Of a stretch of 64,000 nucleotides of DNA, positions 16,139 through 23,277 are shown piece after piece. The stretch lies in assembly GCA_963607765.1 (NCBI GenBank), contig CAVDDT010000005.1, positions 1 to 64,000 on the forward strand, in the 5' to 3' direction. The notes beneath the pieces are model-generated. The model was not told the origin of the DNA. It ran no database searches and was given only the letters and a program-made list of their open reading frames with translations. This DNA is from Colivicinus sp963607765 (lineage in GTDB: Bacteria > Bacillota_I > Bacilli_A > Erysipelotrichales > Erysipelotrichaceae). The translations under genes and the position numbers were made by a program. Numbering within the stretch: the first letter of the stretch is position 1; every line of letters starts with the position of its first letter.

Positions 16139-17197
16139 ATGAAAATCGCAATTGTTGCCGGTGGAACTGGCGGACATATTTATCCAGCAATTACGCTTGG
16201 AGATGAATTAAAAAATAGGGGACATGAAATTGTCTTTTTTGGCTCTAGCGATAGAATGGAAAAAGATGTTGTTCCTAAGGCTAATTTTAAGTTTATTCCA
16301 CTCGATATCACTTCTACTGCAGGTGGGCTTGTAAGCAAGGCCAAGAGCCTTTTTAGTATGGTTAAAGCCTACAATAAGTGTCTAAAATTATTAAAAGGAT
16401 TCGATATGGCCATTGGCTTTGGCAACTATATTTCGATTCCTGTAATATTGGCTGCTAAGAAATTGAATTTGAAGACAGTTATTCATGAACAAAATTCTTT
16501 TGTAGGTAAGGCTAATAAGATGCTTGATGAAAAAGTTGATTTGGTTATTGGCTCTTATTTAGAAAATAGTTCTCAATTTAAGAACCCTCATACTTTAATA
16601 TTAGGGAATCCTCAAAGTTCTAAGGCCAAGAATGTCGTGAAAGATAATGAATTACTTACTTCATTCGGGTTAGACAAAGACAAGAAAACAGTTGTTATTT
16701 TTATGGGTTCTTTGGGTTCTGAGACTGTTAATGATATTTTGATAAAATATTTTGAATTAACTGATGGTTCTTATCAAATTATTTATGCGACTGGCAAAAA
16801 ATATTATGCGATTGATAAAGAACGAATTAAAGAAAAAGATTATTTAAGAGTTTTTGAACAAGTTGATGGTATTAAGGTCATGAAAGCTAGTTCACTATTA
16901 GTTTCTAGAGCTGGCGCTACTACACTTGCGGAAATAACCGCATTAGGCATGCCTTCGATTTTAATCCCCTCACCTTATGTTCCAAATAATCATCAATACT
17001 TTAATGCCTTAGCTTTAGTTGATAAAAAAGCTGCATTAATGATCGAAGAGAAGGATTTAACACCAACTTCCTTAAAAGAAAAGATTGATTCAGTAATTAA
17101 TGATGATGCTTGTTTGGCTTCTTTAAGGGAAAATGCTTTAAAGCTAACAAGCGGTTCGGTGATTGAAGATATAGTAAGTGAAATAGAAAAATTATGA
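16139..17197 (+). CDS. murG: Undecaprenyl-PP-MurNAc-pentapeptide GlcNAc transferase
   Basis: 352 residues. The first glycine-rich loop VAGGTGGHIYPA, the second around MGSLGSETVND, and the UDP-GlcNAc site SRAGATTLAEITALGMPSILIPSPY are the MurG hallmarks. It makes lipid II at the inner face of the membrane. TAAAAT (16124-16129) ends nine bases before the ATG and there is no SD, so the transcript is leaderless or nearly so. It overlaps murB by four bases. Confidence 0.96.
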   Translation: MKIAIVAGGTGGHIYPAITLGDELKNRGHEIVFFGSSDRMEKDVVPKANFKFIPLDITSTAGGLVSKAKSLFSMVKAYNKCLKLLKGFDMAIGFGNYISIPVILAAKKLNLKTVIHEQNSFVGKANKMLDEKVDLVIGSYLENSSQFKNPHTLILGNPQSSKAKNVVKDNELLTSFGLDKDKKTVVIFMGSLGSETVNDILIKYFELTDGSYQIIYATGKKYYAIDKERIKEKDYLRVFEQVDGIKVMKASSLLVSRAGATTLAEITALGMPSILIPSPYVPNNHQYFNALALVDKKAALMIEEKDLTPTSLKEKIDSVINDDACLASLRENALKLTSGSVIEDIVSEIEKL

Positions 17198-18081
17198 TAA
17201 AAGAATTTTTAAGTAAACATGGTGACTATCGTGATGATAGAAGTTTTAAACAATTAACAACAGTTAAAATGGGCGGTGAGATTGCACATTATGTTGAACC
17301 GTATAATTTAAACGATTTAAAAGAAATTATTGATTATTTAAGAACTAATCATATACCTTTTAAAGTGCTTGGCAATGGTTCTAATTTGATTTGCGGATCA
17401 AGCAAATTTGAGGGTGCCGTTATTTCTTTAAAACGTTTTTCAAATTATGAGATCCATAATAATACTGTCTATGTTGAGGCTGGTATCTTAGCCCCATATT
17501 TAGCTCAAGTATTAGCTAATCAAGGTCTTAGCGGCTTGGAATTCGCCTCTGGTATTCCTGGGACAATTGGCGGCTTAATATATATGAATGCCGGTGCTTA
17601 TAAAAAAGAGATGGCTGATATTGTAAAAGATGTTCTTGTTTTGGCAGAAGGTGAGATTATCACTCTTAAAAAAGAGGATCTTAAATTTAAATACCGTTAT
17701 TCTATCTTCCAAGAACATCCTCGTTGGACAATCATTGCTGCTAATTTGGAGATGTCTTATAAGGATAAAGATGAAATTAAAAGTTTAATTTTAGAAAGAA
17801 GTAAAAGAAGAAAAGAAACTCAGCCTTTGGATAAGCCTAGTGCAGGTAGTTGCTTTAGAAATGATGAAAACGAATTTGCGTGGAAACTAATTGATTCTAT
17901 CGGCTATCGTGGCTTTAACCGTAATGGGGTAGAGGTTTCAACTAAACATCCTAATTTTATTATTAATACAGGTGATGGCTGTGGTGAAGATTATTTAGCT
18001 ATTGCTTTAGATATTCAAGATAAGGTTTATAAAAAACATAACATTAAATTAGTTATGGAAGTGGAGAAATTTAATTGCTAG
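17194..18081 (+). CDS. murB: UDP-N-acetylenolpyruvoylglucosamine reductase
   Basis: 295 residues. FAD-binding KVLGNGSNLI, the GLEFASGIPGTIGG signature, YRYSIFQ with the substrate Tyr, and PSAGSCFRN carrying the catalytic Ser of MurB. It reduces the enolpyruvyl group to form UDP-MurNAc in the cytoplasm. It sits between murG and divIB with ATGA and stop-overlap junctions, so the three are one transcription unit. Confidence 0.96.
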   Translation: MIKEFLSKHGDYRDDRSFKQLTTVKMGGEIAHYVEPYNLNDLKEIIDYLRTNHIPFKVLGNGSNLICGSSKFEGAVISLKRFSNYEIHNNTVYVEAGILAPYLAQVLANQGLSGLEFASGIPGTIGGLIYMNAGAYKKEMADIVKDVLVLAEGEIITLKKEDLKFKYRYSIFQEHPRWTIIAANLEMSYKDKDEIKSLILERSKRRKETQPLDKPSAGSCFRNDENEFAWKLIDSIGYRGFNRNGVEVSTKHPNFIINTGDGCGEDYLAIALDIQDKVYKKHNIKLVMEVEKFNC

Positions 18082-18899
18082 ATGATAACTCTAAAAGTAT
18101 ACTAAAAGATAATTATCTATTGAAGAAGAGAAAAGATGCACATGATAGTAGTATCTTTAAGGGACTTAAAAATAGATATTTTTTGCTTGGAGTTATTCTT
18201 GGCTTTATTGTTTTGATTACTTTATTTTTTGTAAGTGACTATTCAAATGTTTATCGTATCACTGTTTCTGGCAACGTTTATTTAAGCGATGAAGATATTA
18301 TTAAGCTTAGCGGAATTAGTGAGGACACAAAGTATTTTTTTGTCTTTCCAAGCTTAAAAGAGAAAGAAATTAAAAAGTCTTCTTATATTGATGATGTAAC
18401 TATTTCTCTTTTAGAGGATAGGATTGTTAATATTGATGTAACCGAGAAAAAACAAGTAGGATATATGAGTGATACGCTTGGTTCTTATATCCTTTTGATT
18501 GACGGTGAAAAAATTAATATAACCGATTCTAATGCCTATATGACAAGTAAACTTCCTTTAATTGAAGGGTATAGTGATGATCAATTGACCGAGATTTTAA
18601 GGGGTTTTAAGAATATTGACTATAAGACAATAAATGAAATATCTGAAATTCACCGTTATCCTTTTTCTTATGATGAGAATATGATGGAAGTAATAATGCG
18701 TGATGGTAATTATTGTTTTGTCTCATGGACTGGCTTAGAACTTCTTTCTAAATATTATTCAATTGTTTCAAACTTTGATGAGACGTATGACAATGTTTGC
18801 GTCTATCTTGATGAACTAACCAATTCTGGTTATATAAGCATTTGTCCTTGGCAAGATGATTCAACTACTAGTTATAGCGAAAGTACTAGTCAAGAGTAA
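18075..18899 (+). CDS. divIB: Cell division protein DivIB/FtsQ
   Basis: 274 residues. A short lysine-rich cytoplasmic segment, one membrane helix (YFLLGVILGFIVLITLFFVS), then a POTRA domain (VYRITVSGNVYLSDEDIIKLSGI) and the FtsQ beta domain. It stabilises the divisome together with FtsL/DivIC. The start is TTG at 18075, supported by GGAGAAA upstream and overlap with the murB stop; no ATG is suitably placed. The 3' end overlaps the opposite-strand gene by 14 bp. Confidence 0.88.
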   Translation: MLDDNSKSILKDNYLLKKRKDAHDSSIFKGLKNRYFLLGVILGFIVLITLFFVSDYSNVYRITVSGNVYLSDEDIIKLSGISEDTKYFFVFPSLKEKEIKKSSYIDDVTISLLEDRIVNIDVTEKKQVGYMSDTLGSYILLIDGEKINITDSNAYMTSKLPLIEGYSDDQLTEILRGFKNIDYKTINEISEIHRYPFSYDENMMEVIMRDGNYCFVSWTGLELLSKYYSIVSNFDETYDNVCVYLDELTNSGYISICPWQDDSTTSYSESTSQE

Positions 18900-19647
18900 A
18901 TAGACAAGATATTGGATGATGATCAGAAAAGACAATATCTTGTTTTTTATTTGGATAAATCTTTGAAGATAATATTTCAACATTATTACTTAAGAATATG
19001 TGGTCAATTGGACCGCTATGTTTTGGGAATAATGAAGGAAACTCAATTGTTGGGTTTTTAAATGAAGCCATCGCATCTTTTAAAGTGTTTTTCTTTAAGA
19101 AAGATTGAATTTCTGGGCTAATGTGAGTGGCATTAAAATCACCAAGTAAGACGCATGTATCTTCACTATGCTTTTTAAGTATTTCGTTTATAGCGTTTAA
19201 TTGAAATATTCTAGTAATTGGATTAGAAAAATCAAGATGCGTTGATGCTAGAAATATTCTTGAGTTATTTCTTTTGTCTAATAAATTTGCCCATACTATA
19301 TTTCTTGGCTCACATATAAAAAATCTACTATATTCAACGTTTAAAGCATTTGACAGCCAATAAACACCATTGTCTATTAGTTTGTAGTTCTCTTTAAGAA
19401 AGTAGATAGCATTCCTTTGCTTGGTTAGCTTATTGCCACATTCATAAGAAAAATGTTGGTAATAACTGTCCAATAGTGAAAGGCTTTCTTCTGCTTGTGA
19501 TTGATATTCTTGAAAACCAATAAAATCAGGCTTTAAATAGTCTATAAGTTCAATATAGCCAATAGATCTTGTCTTGAATTGCTTGCTTGTTTTTGTATAG
19601 AAATAGTCAATTTTTAAATTGGCTGATAGTGCAATATATTTAATCAT
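18886..19647 (-). CDS. Endonuclease/exonuclease/phosphatase-fold protein
   Basis: 253 residues of the EEP (DNase I-like) fold: N-terminal ALSANLKID, FIGFQEYQ with the metal-binding Glu, LLGDFNATH with the catalytic Asp-x-Asn, and C-terminal SDHHPISCLF. No signal peptide, so it is cytoplasmic. Members include nucleases and phosphodiesterases of lipids or nucleotides; the substrate cannot be told. TATAAT (19654-19659) ends six bases before the ATG, another predicted leaderless gene. Confidence 0.85.
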   Translation of the reverse strand: MIKYIALSANLKIDYFYTKTSKQFKTRSIGYIELIDYLKPDFIGFQEYQSQAEESLSLLDSYYQHFSYECGNKLTKQRNAIYFLKENYKLIDNGVYWLSNALNVEYSRFFICEPRNIVWANLLDKRNNSRIFLASTHLDFSNPITRIFQLNAINEILKKHSEDTCVLLGDFNATHISPEIQSFLKKNTLKDAMASFKNPTIEFPSLFPKHSGPIDHIFLSNNVEILSSKIYPNKKQDIVFSDHHPISCLFTLD

Positions 19648-19653
19648 GTTTTC

Positions 19654-19659
19654 ATTATA
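19654..19659 (-). promoter_or_regulatory. -10 box TATAAT, leaderless start of EEP gene
   Basis: On the minus strand TATAAT is followed by GAAAAC and then the ATG at 19647. Confidence 0.55.
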
Positions 19660-19724
19660 TAGTAATACAGATAATACAGTTTAAGAAAATTCTTTCATTT
19701 ATAGAAAAAAGTTTCAAAACATTA

Positions 19725-19752
19725 TTGACTTTCAATGGTATTAGTTTATTAT
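19725..19752 (+). promoter_or_regulatory. Promoter of the T-box transcript
   Basis: TTGACT (19725-19730), 16-bp spacer, TATTAT (19747-19752). TTATAA two bases further along would give an 18-bp spacer. Confidence 0.55.
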
Positions 19753-19760
19753 AAATTTAT

Positions 19761-19982
19761 ATCGTTGAAGAGGAATAGTACTTATTGAAGTTCTATATAG
19801 CGAGTTTGGTTGGTGCAAGCAAACAAGAAATAGATAAGGAAGCGCTCCTTGGAGGTGTTGTCTTGAATTTAGTAGGGACAATCGTTAACCGGCGTTAAGG
19901 TAGAGGTGGTCTAATTATTGTTAGGCAAATAAAGTGGTACCGCGATTATAAGTCGTCTTTATGAATTAAGACGGCTTTTTTG
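19761..19982 (+). ncRNA. T-box riboswitch leader
   Basis: Stem I contains AGTA (19777-19780), an upper stem CTTAT/ATAAG, and the distal GGTTGGTGCAAGC motif. The T-box sequence GTGGTACCGCG (19934-19944) pairs with the tRNA acceptor end. A terminator (GTCGTCTT/AAGACGGC plus T6) ends the leader. In the specifier loop the 3' strand reads GAAGCGC. Depending on register the specifier is CGC (Arg, 19843-19845) or GCG (Ala, 19842-19844). Arg better fits a polar amino-acid importer. Uncharged tRNA would stabilise the antiterminator and turn on the transporter. Confidence 0.92.
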
Positions 19983-20009
19983 TTTATATAGCCGTCAAGG
20001 AGGAAAAAT

Positions 20010-20804
20010 ATGAAAAAACTATTATCTTTATTGGCTGTTGTTTTGATGGCTTTATCTCTTGTTGCTTGTTCAAAGAGTGAAGAAACTGCAGATGATTCAA
20101 GTACTGATTCTGATACGGTTACTATTACTGTTGGTATGTCTCCAGACTATCCACCATATGAATCATTGGATACTAATGGCAATCTAGTTGGTTTTGAGGT
20201 TGAAATGTTAAATGAGATGGAAACATTATTATCACAATCCGAAGGTATGACTTACAAGTTCGATATTGTTCAAATGAGTTTTGATAATATCATCACTCAA
20301 ATTCAAGGAAAGCAATTAAATATTGGTGTTTCTGGTTTTACTTGGAGTGAAGATAGAGTGGGCGCTGTAGCTTTCTCAGAACCATACGCAAACTCTAAAC
20401 AAGTTATGTTGGTTTTAGCCGATAGCACTTATACAAGTTCTGATGATCTACAAGGTCAACCTATAGCTGGTCAAACTGGTACAACTGGTTATAGTGTGGC
20501 TGTTGACACATTTGGTGAAGAAAATGTTACTTCTGTACAAAATCTATTAGATATGATTCCTGGCCTTGATTCTCACCAATATGAAGCTATCGTTACTGAT
20601 TCAGGTGTCGCTGAAAATTATGCTGCTACCGGTAACTATAAAGTTCTTGATGAATCTTTAGTTGATGAACAAAACTATATTGTTGTTGATATTGATGATG
20701 AAGATACTCTAGCTATTATAAATAAGGGCATCGAATTATTTATGGCTAGCGATAAGTATGGCGAGCTTTGTGAGACTTACGGCTTATCTAAAATAGAAGG
20801 ATAA
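20010..20804 (+). CDS. Amino-acid ABC transporter substrate-binding lipoprotein
   Basis: 264 residues. A lipoprotein signal peptide ends in the lipobox LVAC (Cys near residue 21), followed by a Ser/Thr/Asp linker and a SBP family 3 domain (TITVGMSPDYPPYES, GFEVEMLNEM, GVSGFTWSEDRVGAVAFSEPYANSKQ). It captures a polar or basic amino acid outside the membrane. AGGAGG lies before the ATG. It is the first gene behind the T-box, with permease and ATPase following. Confidence 0.92.
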   Translation: MKKLLSLLAVVLMALSLVACSKSEETADDSSTDSDTVTITVGMSPDYPPYESLDTNGNLVGFEVEMLNEMETLLSQSEGMTYKFDIVQMSFDNIITQIQGKQLNIGVSGFTWSEDRVGAVAFSEPYANSKQVMLVLADSTYTSSDDLQGQPIAGQTGTTGYSVAVDTFGEENVTSVQNLLDMIPGLDSHQYEAIVTDSGVAENYAATGNYKVLDESLVDEQNYIVVDIDDEDTLAIINKGIELFMASDKYGELCETYGLSKIEG

Positions 20805-20820
20805 TTAAAAGAGGGGTAGT

Positions 20821-21504
20821 ATGTTTGCTGCTTTTGATAAAGTATTTACTGCAGAAAATTTATTATATCTATTAAAGGGAACAGGATATTCCATAGGGAT
20901 TGCAACTCTATCCCTTTTCTTTGGTTTGATGCTTGGCATAATTGGTGCTAGCGGTAAAAGAAGTAAGAATATTATAGCTAAGGGAATAGCTAATATTTAT
21001 GTAGAAGTAATTCGTGGCACACCTCTTCTTCTTCAAATATTAATTATTTTCTCTGTTATTCCTTCTTTGTATACAGCTATTACAGGCAATATTTTAAGGA
21101 TTAATACTTATTTAATTGGCGTTATAGCTATGTCAATTAATTCTGGTGCTTATCAAACTGAGCTCATTAGATCAGGTATTAACGCGATAGATAAAGGACA
21201 AATGGAGGCTTGTGAAACATTAGGACTTACTCATTTTCAAGCTATGAAGCTCGTTATATTGCCTCAAGCTTTCAAACACATTGTTCCGCCACTTATTAGT
21301 GAACTGATAACTTTAATTAAAGATACTTCTCTTATTAGTACAATTGGTGCGGTAGAACTATTAAAAGGCGCACAAATCATTGGTGCTAATTATTATGATG
21401 TAATGAGCCCATATTTGATTGCAGCTTGTTATTATTTGATAGTGACAATTGCGATTTCTTTTGTTGGCAAGAAAATAGAAAAGAGGTTAGCTTTAAGTGA
21501 TTAA
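20821..21504 (+). CDS. Polar amino-acid ABC transporter permease
   Basis: 227 residues with about five membrane helices and the HisMQ-type EAA loop (EACETLGLTHFQAMKLVILPQAFKHIVPPL). The signature VEVIRGTPLLLQ near residues 60-72 is diagnostic for the PAAT subfamily. A single permease gene implies a homodimer. GAGGGG precedes the ATG, and the stop overlaps the ATPase start. Confidence 0.93.
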   Translation: MFAAFDKVFTAENLLYLLKGTGYSIGIATLSLFFGLMLGIIGASGKRSKNIIAKGIANIYVEVIRGTPLLLQILIIFSVIPSLYTAITGNILRINTYLIGVIAMSINSGAYQTELIRSGINAIDKGQMEACETLGLTHFQAMKLVILPQAFKHIVPPLISELITLIKDTSLISTIGAVELLKGAQIIGANYYDVMSPYLIAACYYLIVTIAISFVGKKIEKRLALSD

Positions 21505-22243
21505 GGTTGAAAATATCACCAAGACTTTCCAAGGTACTGGTAAAAAAGATAATTTAACTGCTGTTAATAATGTTTCTTTAGAAGTTAATAAGGGAGAGAT
21601 TGTTTGTCTAATTGGGCCAAGTGGTTCTGGCAAATCGACATTAATTAGATGCATAGAGGGACTTGAAATTCCTGAAAGTGGAAATATTTATATTGAGGGA
21701 GAAAGGCTTGATACAAGTAAGCCGAATGAATTTAAACGCATAAGAAGCAAGATGGGTTTTGTATTTCAACATTTCAATTTGTTCCCTAATATGAGTGTAA
21801 TTGATAATCTTACTTTAGCTTTAATTAATGTGCTTAAGATGGATAAAACAGAAGCTGAAAATAAGGCTATGAGTTTGCTTGATAGAGTTGGTCTAGCCGA
21901 TAAAAGAGATGAGTACCCAAACAATTTATCAGGTGGACAAAAACAAAGGGTAGCTATTGCCAGAGCGTTATGTTTGAATCCAGATATTATGTTGTTTGAT
22001 GAGCCGACAAGTGCCCTTGATCCAGAAATGGTTATTGAAGTTCTAGAAGTAATGAAAGAGCTGGCGAAAGAGGGTATGACAATGATTATTGTTACCCATG
22101 AAATGGGCTTTTGCAAGACAGTAGCTAATCGTATTATTTTCCTTGAGGGTGGCAAGATAATCGAAGAAAATAATGCAAAGGATTTCTTTGAAAATCCAAA
22201 GAGTGATAGAGCTAAGATGTTCTTAAGTAAAGTTATGTATTAA
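21497..22243 (+). CDS. Polar amino-acid ABC transporter ATP-binding protein
   Basis: 248 residues. Walker A GPSGSGKST, Q loop FQHFNLFPNM, signature LSGGQKQRVAIARAL, Walker B IMLFDEPTSALD and switch His in VTHEMGF. GlnQ/ArtP-like. The start is GTG at 21497, overlapping the permease stop by eight bases; no ATG is available. It energises the importer under T-box control. Confidence 0.94.
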   Translation: MIKVENITKTFQGTGKKDNLTAVNNVSLEVNKGEIVCLIGPSGSGKSTLIRCIEGLEIPESGNIYIEGERLDTSKPNEFKRIRSKMGFVFQHFNLFPNMSVIDNLTLALINVLKMDKTEAENKAMSLLDRVGLADKRDEYPNNLSGGQKQRVAIARALCLNPDIMLFDEPTSALDPEMVIEVLEVMKELAKEGMTMIIVTHEMGFCKTVANRIIFLEGGKIIEENNAKDFFENPKSDRAKMFLSKVMY

Positions 22244-22267
22244 GCAATCTATAATGATTGCTTTTTT
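22242..22267 (+). terminator. Intrinsic terminator after the importer
   Basis: AAGCAATC, loop TATAAT, GATTGCTT and T6. Confidence 0.85.
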
Positions 22268-22279
22268 ATTGAATACAAG

Positions 22280-22301
22280 AAAAAAAGTCCTTTCGGACTT
22301 T
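22280..22301 (-). terminator. Terminator of the tRNA operon
   Basis: Minus strand: AAAGTCC, loop GAAA, GGACTTT followed by T's, directly after tRNA-Phe. Confidence 0.85.
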
Positions 22302-22311
22302 ACATTTCAAA

Positions 22312-22387
22312 TGGTGGTTCCGGCCAGAATTGAACTGGCGACACAAGGATTTTCAGTCCTTTGCTCTACCAACTGAGCTACAGAACC
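22312..22387 (-). tRNA. tRNA-Phe (GAA)
   Basis: 76 nt with encoded CCA. Acceptor GGTTCTG/CGGAACC, anticodon GAA in GGACTGAAAATCC, T-loop GTTCAATTC. Last gene of the nine-tRNA operon. Confidence 0.97.
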
Positions 22388-22389
22388 AT

Positions 22390-22466
22390 TGGTTGCGAGG
22401 GAAGGATTTGAACCAACGACCTCCGGGTTATGGGCCCGACGAGCTACCAGGCTGCTCTACCTCGCG
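22390..22466 (-). tRNA. Initiator tRNA-fMet (CAT)
   Basis: 77 nt with CCA. It begins CGCGAGG and pairs with CCTCGCA, leaving the initiator-specific C1:A72 mismatch. Anticodon CAT lies in GGGCCCATAACCC with the G:C-rich anticodon stem typical of initiators. Confidence 0.96.
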
Positions 22467-22537
22467 ATATGTCTTACCTATATTAACAAATATAAATAAG
22501 TTAATCTACTAATTACCGCCTGGGTAAATAAAATTGA

Positions 22538-22628
22538 TGGCGGAGGAACTGGGATTCGAACCCAGGCGCCGGTTTCCCGACCTACCGGTTTTCAAGACCG
22601 GACCCTTCAACCACTTGGGTATTCCTCC
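22538..22628 (-). tRNA. tRNA-Ser (TGA)
   Basis: 91 nt with a long variable arm, encoded CCA and discriminator G. Anticodon TGA in GGTCTTGAAAACC. Confidence 0.96.
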
Positions 22629-22642
22629 ATATAAGTTTTAAT

Positions 22643-22719
22643 TGGTGGACCCTGTAGGACTCGAACCTACGACCACCCGGTTATGAGCCGGAAGCTCTGA
22701 CCAACTGAGCTAAGGGTCC
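22643..22719 (-). tRNA. tRNA-Ile2 (CAT, lysidine-type) or second elongator Met
   Basis: 77 nt with CCA. Acceptor GGACCCT/AGGGTCC and anticodon loop GGCTCATAACC closely resemble the Firmicute tRNA-Ile whose CAU is changed to lysidine-AU by TilS. Isotype inferred from body similarity. Confidence 0.85.
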
Positions 22720-22725
22720 TTTAAT

Positions 22726-22802
22726 TGGTGGCGAGGGTGGGACTCGAACCCACGACCTACCGGGTATGAACCGATTGCTCTAGCCAACTAAGCTACCTAG
22801 CC
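22726..22802 (-). tRNA. Elongator tRNA-Met (CAT)
   Basis: 77 nt with CCA. The anticodon loop GGTTCATACCC matches Bacillus-type elongator Met. The acceptor stem GGCTAGG/CCTCGCC has a T4:C69 mismatch. Confidence 0.9.
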
Positions 22803-22815
22803 ATTAGATAAAAAA

Positions 22816-22892
22816 TGGTCGGGATGACAGGATTTGAACCTGCGACAACTTGATCCCAAATCAAGTACTCTACCAAGCTGAGCTACATCCCG
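22816..22892 (-). tRNA. tRNA-Pro (TGG)
   Basis: 77 nt with CCA. Acceptor CGGGATG/CATCCCG, anticodon TGG in TTGATTTGGGATCAA. Confidence 0.96.
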
Positions 22893-22910
22893 ATGTACAG
22901 TAATCAAATT

Positions 22911-22987
22911 TGGCGCGCCCAGTAGGACTTGAACCCGCAACCTTTTGATCCGTAGTCAAACGCTCTATCCAGTTGAGCTATGGGCGC
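22911..22987 (-). tRNA. tRNA-Arg (ACG)
   Basis: 77 nt with CCA and discriminator G. Acceptor GCGCCCA/TGGGCGC. Anticodon ACG in TTGACTACGGATCAA, presumably edited to ICG; it would read CGC, one of the two possible T-box specifiers at 19843. Confidence 0.96.
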
Positions 22988-22995
22988 CTAATAAG

Positions 22996-23081
22996 TGGTG
23001 GGGATGGAGGGAGTTGAACCCTCACAGTATTGCTACCAAGGGATTTTAAGTCCCTCGCGTCTACCATTCCGCCACATCCCC
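22996..23081 (-). tRNA. tRNA-Leu (TAA)
   Basis: 86 nt with a long variable arm and CCA. Acceptor GGGGATG/CATCCCC. Anticodon TAA in GGGACTTAAAATCCC. Confidence 0.96.
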
Positions 23082-23085
23082 ACTT

Positions 23086-23159
23086 TGGAGGTTCCTGCCA
23101 GATTCGAACCGGCGATCACAGAGTTGCAGTCTATTGCCTTACCACTTGGCTAAGGAACC
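23086..23159 (-). tRNA. tRNA-Cys (GCA)
   Basis: 74 nt with CCA and discriminator T, the Cys-specific base. Anticodon GCA in AGACTGCAACTCT. First gene of the operon. Confidence 0.97.
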
Positions 23160-23180
23160 ACTTCATCACTGCGCCTTATT

Positions 23181-23209
23181 ATCATACTAAAAACTTTTTT
23201 AAATTGCAA
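23181..23209 (-). promoter_or_regulatory. Promoter of the tRNA operon
   Basis: Minus strand TTGCAA (23209-23204), 17-bp spacer, TATGAT (23186-23181), about 20 bp before tRNA-Cys. Confidence 0.6.
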
Positions 23210-23277
23210 TATCTAACTTGTGTAAAAGCGCAAAAAACTTATATAATTTATTTATATGTTGGTAAAAAGGGGTTTTT

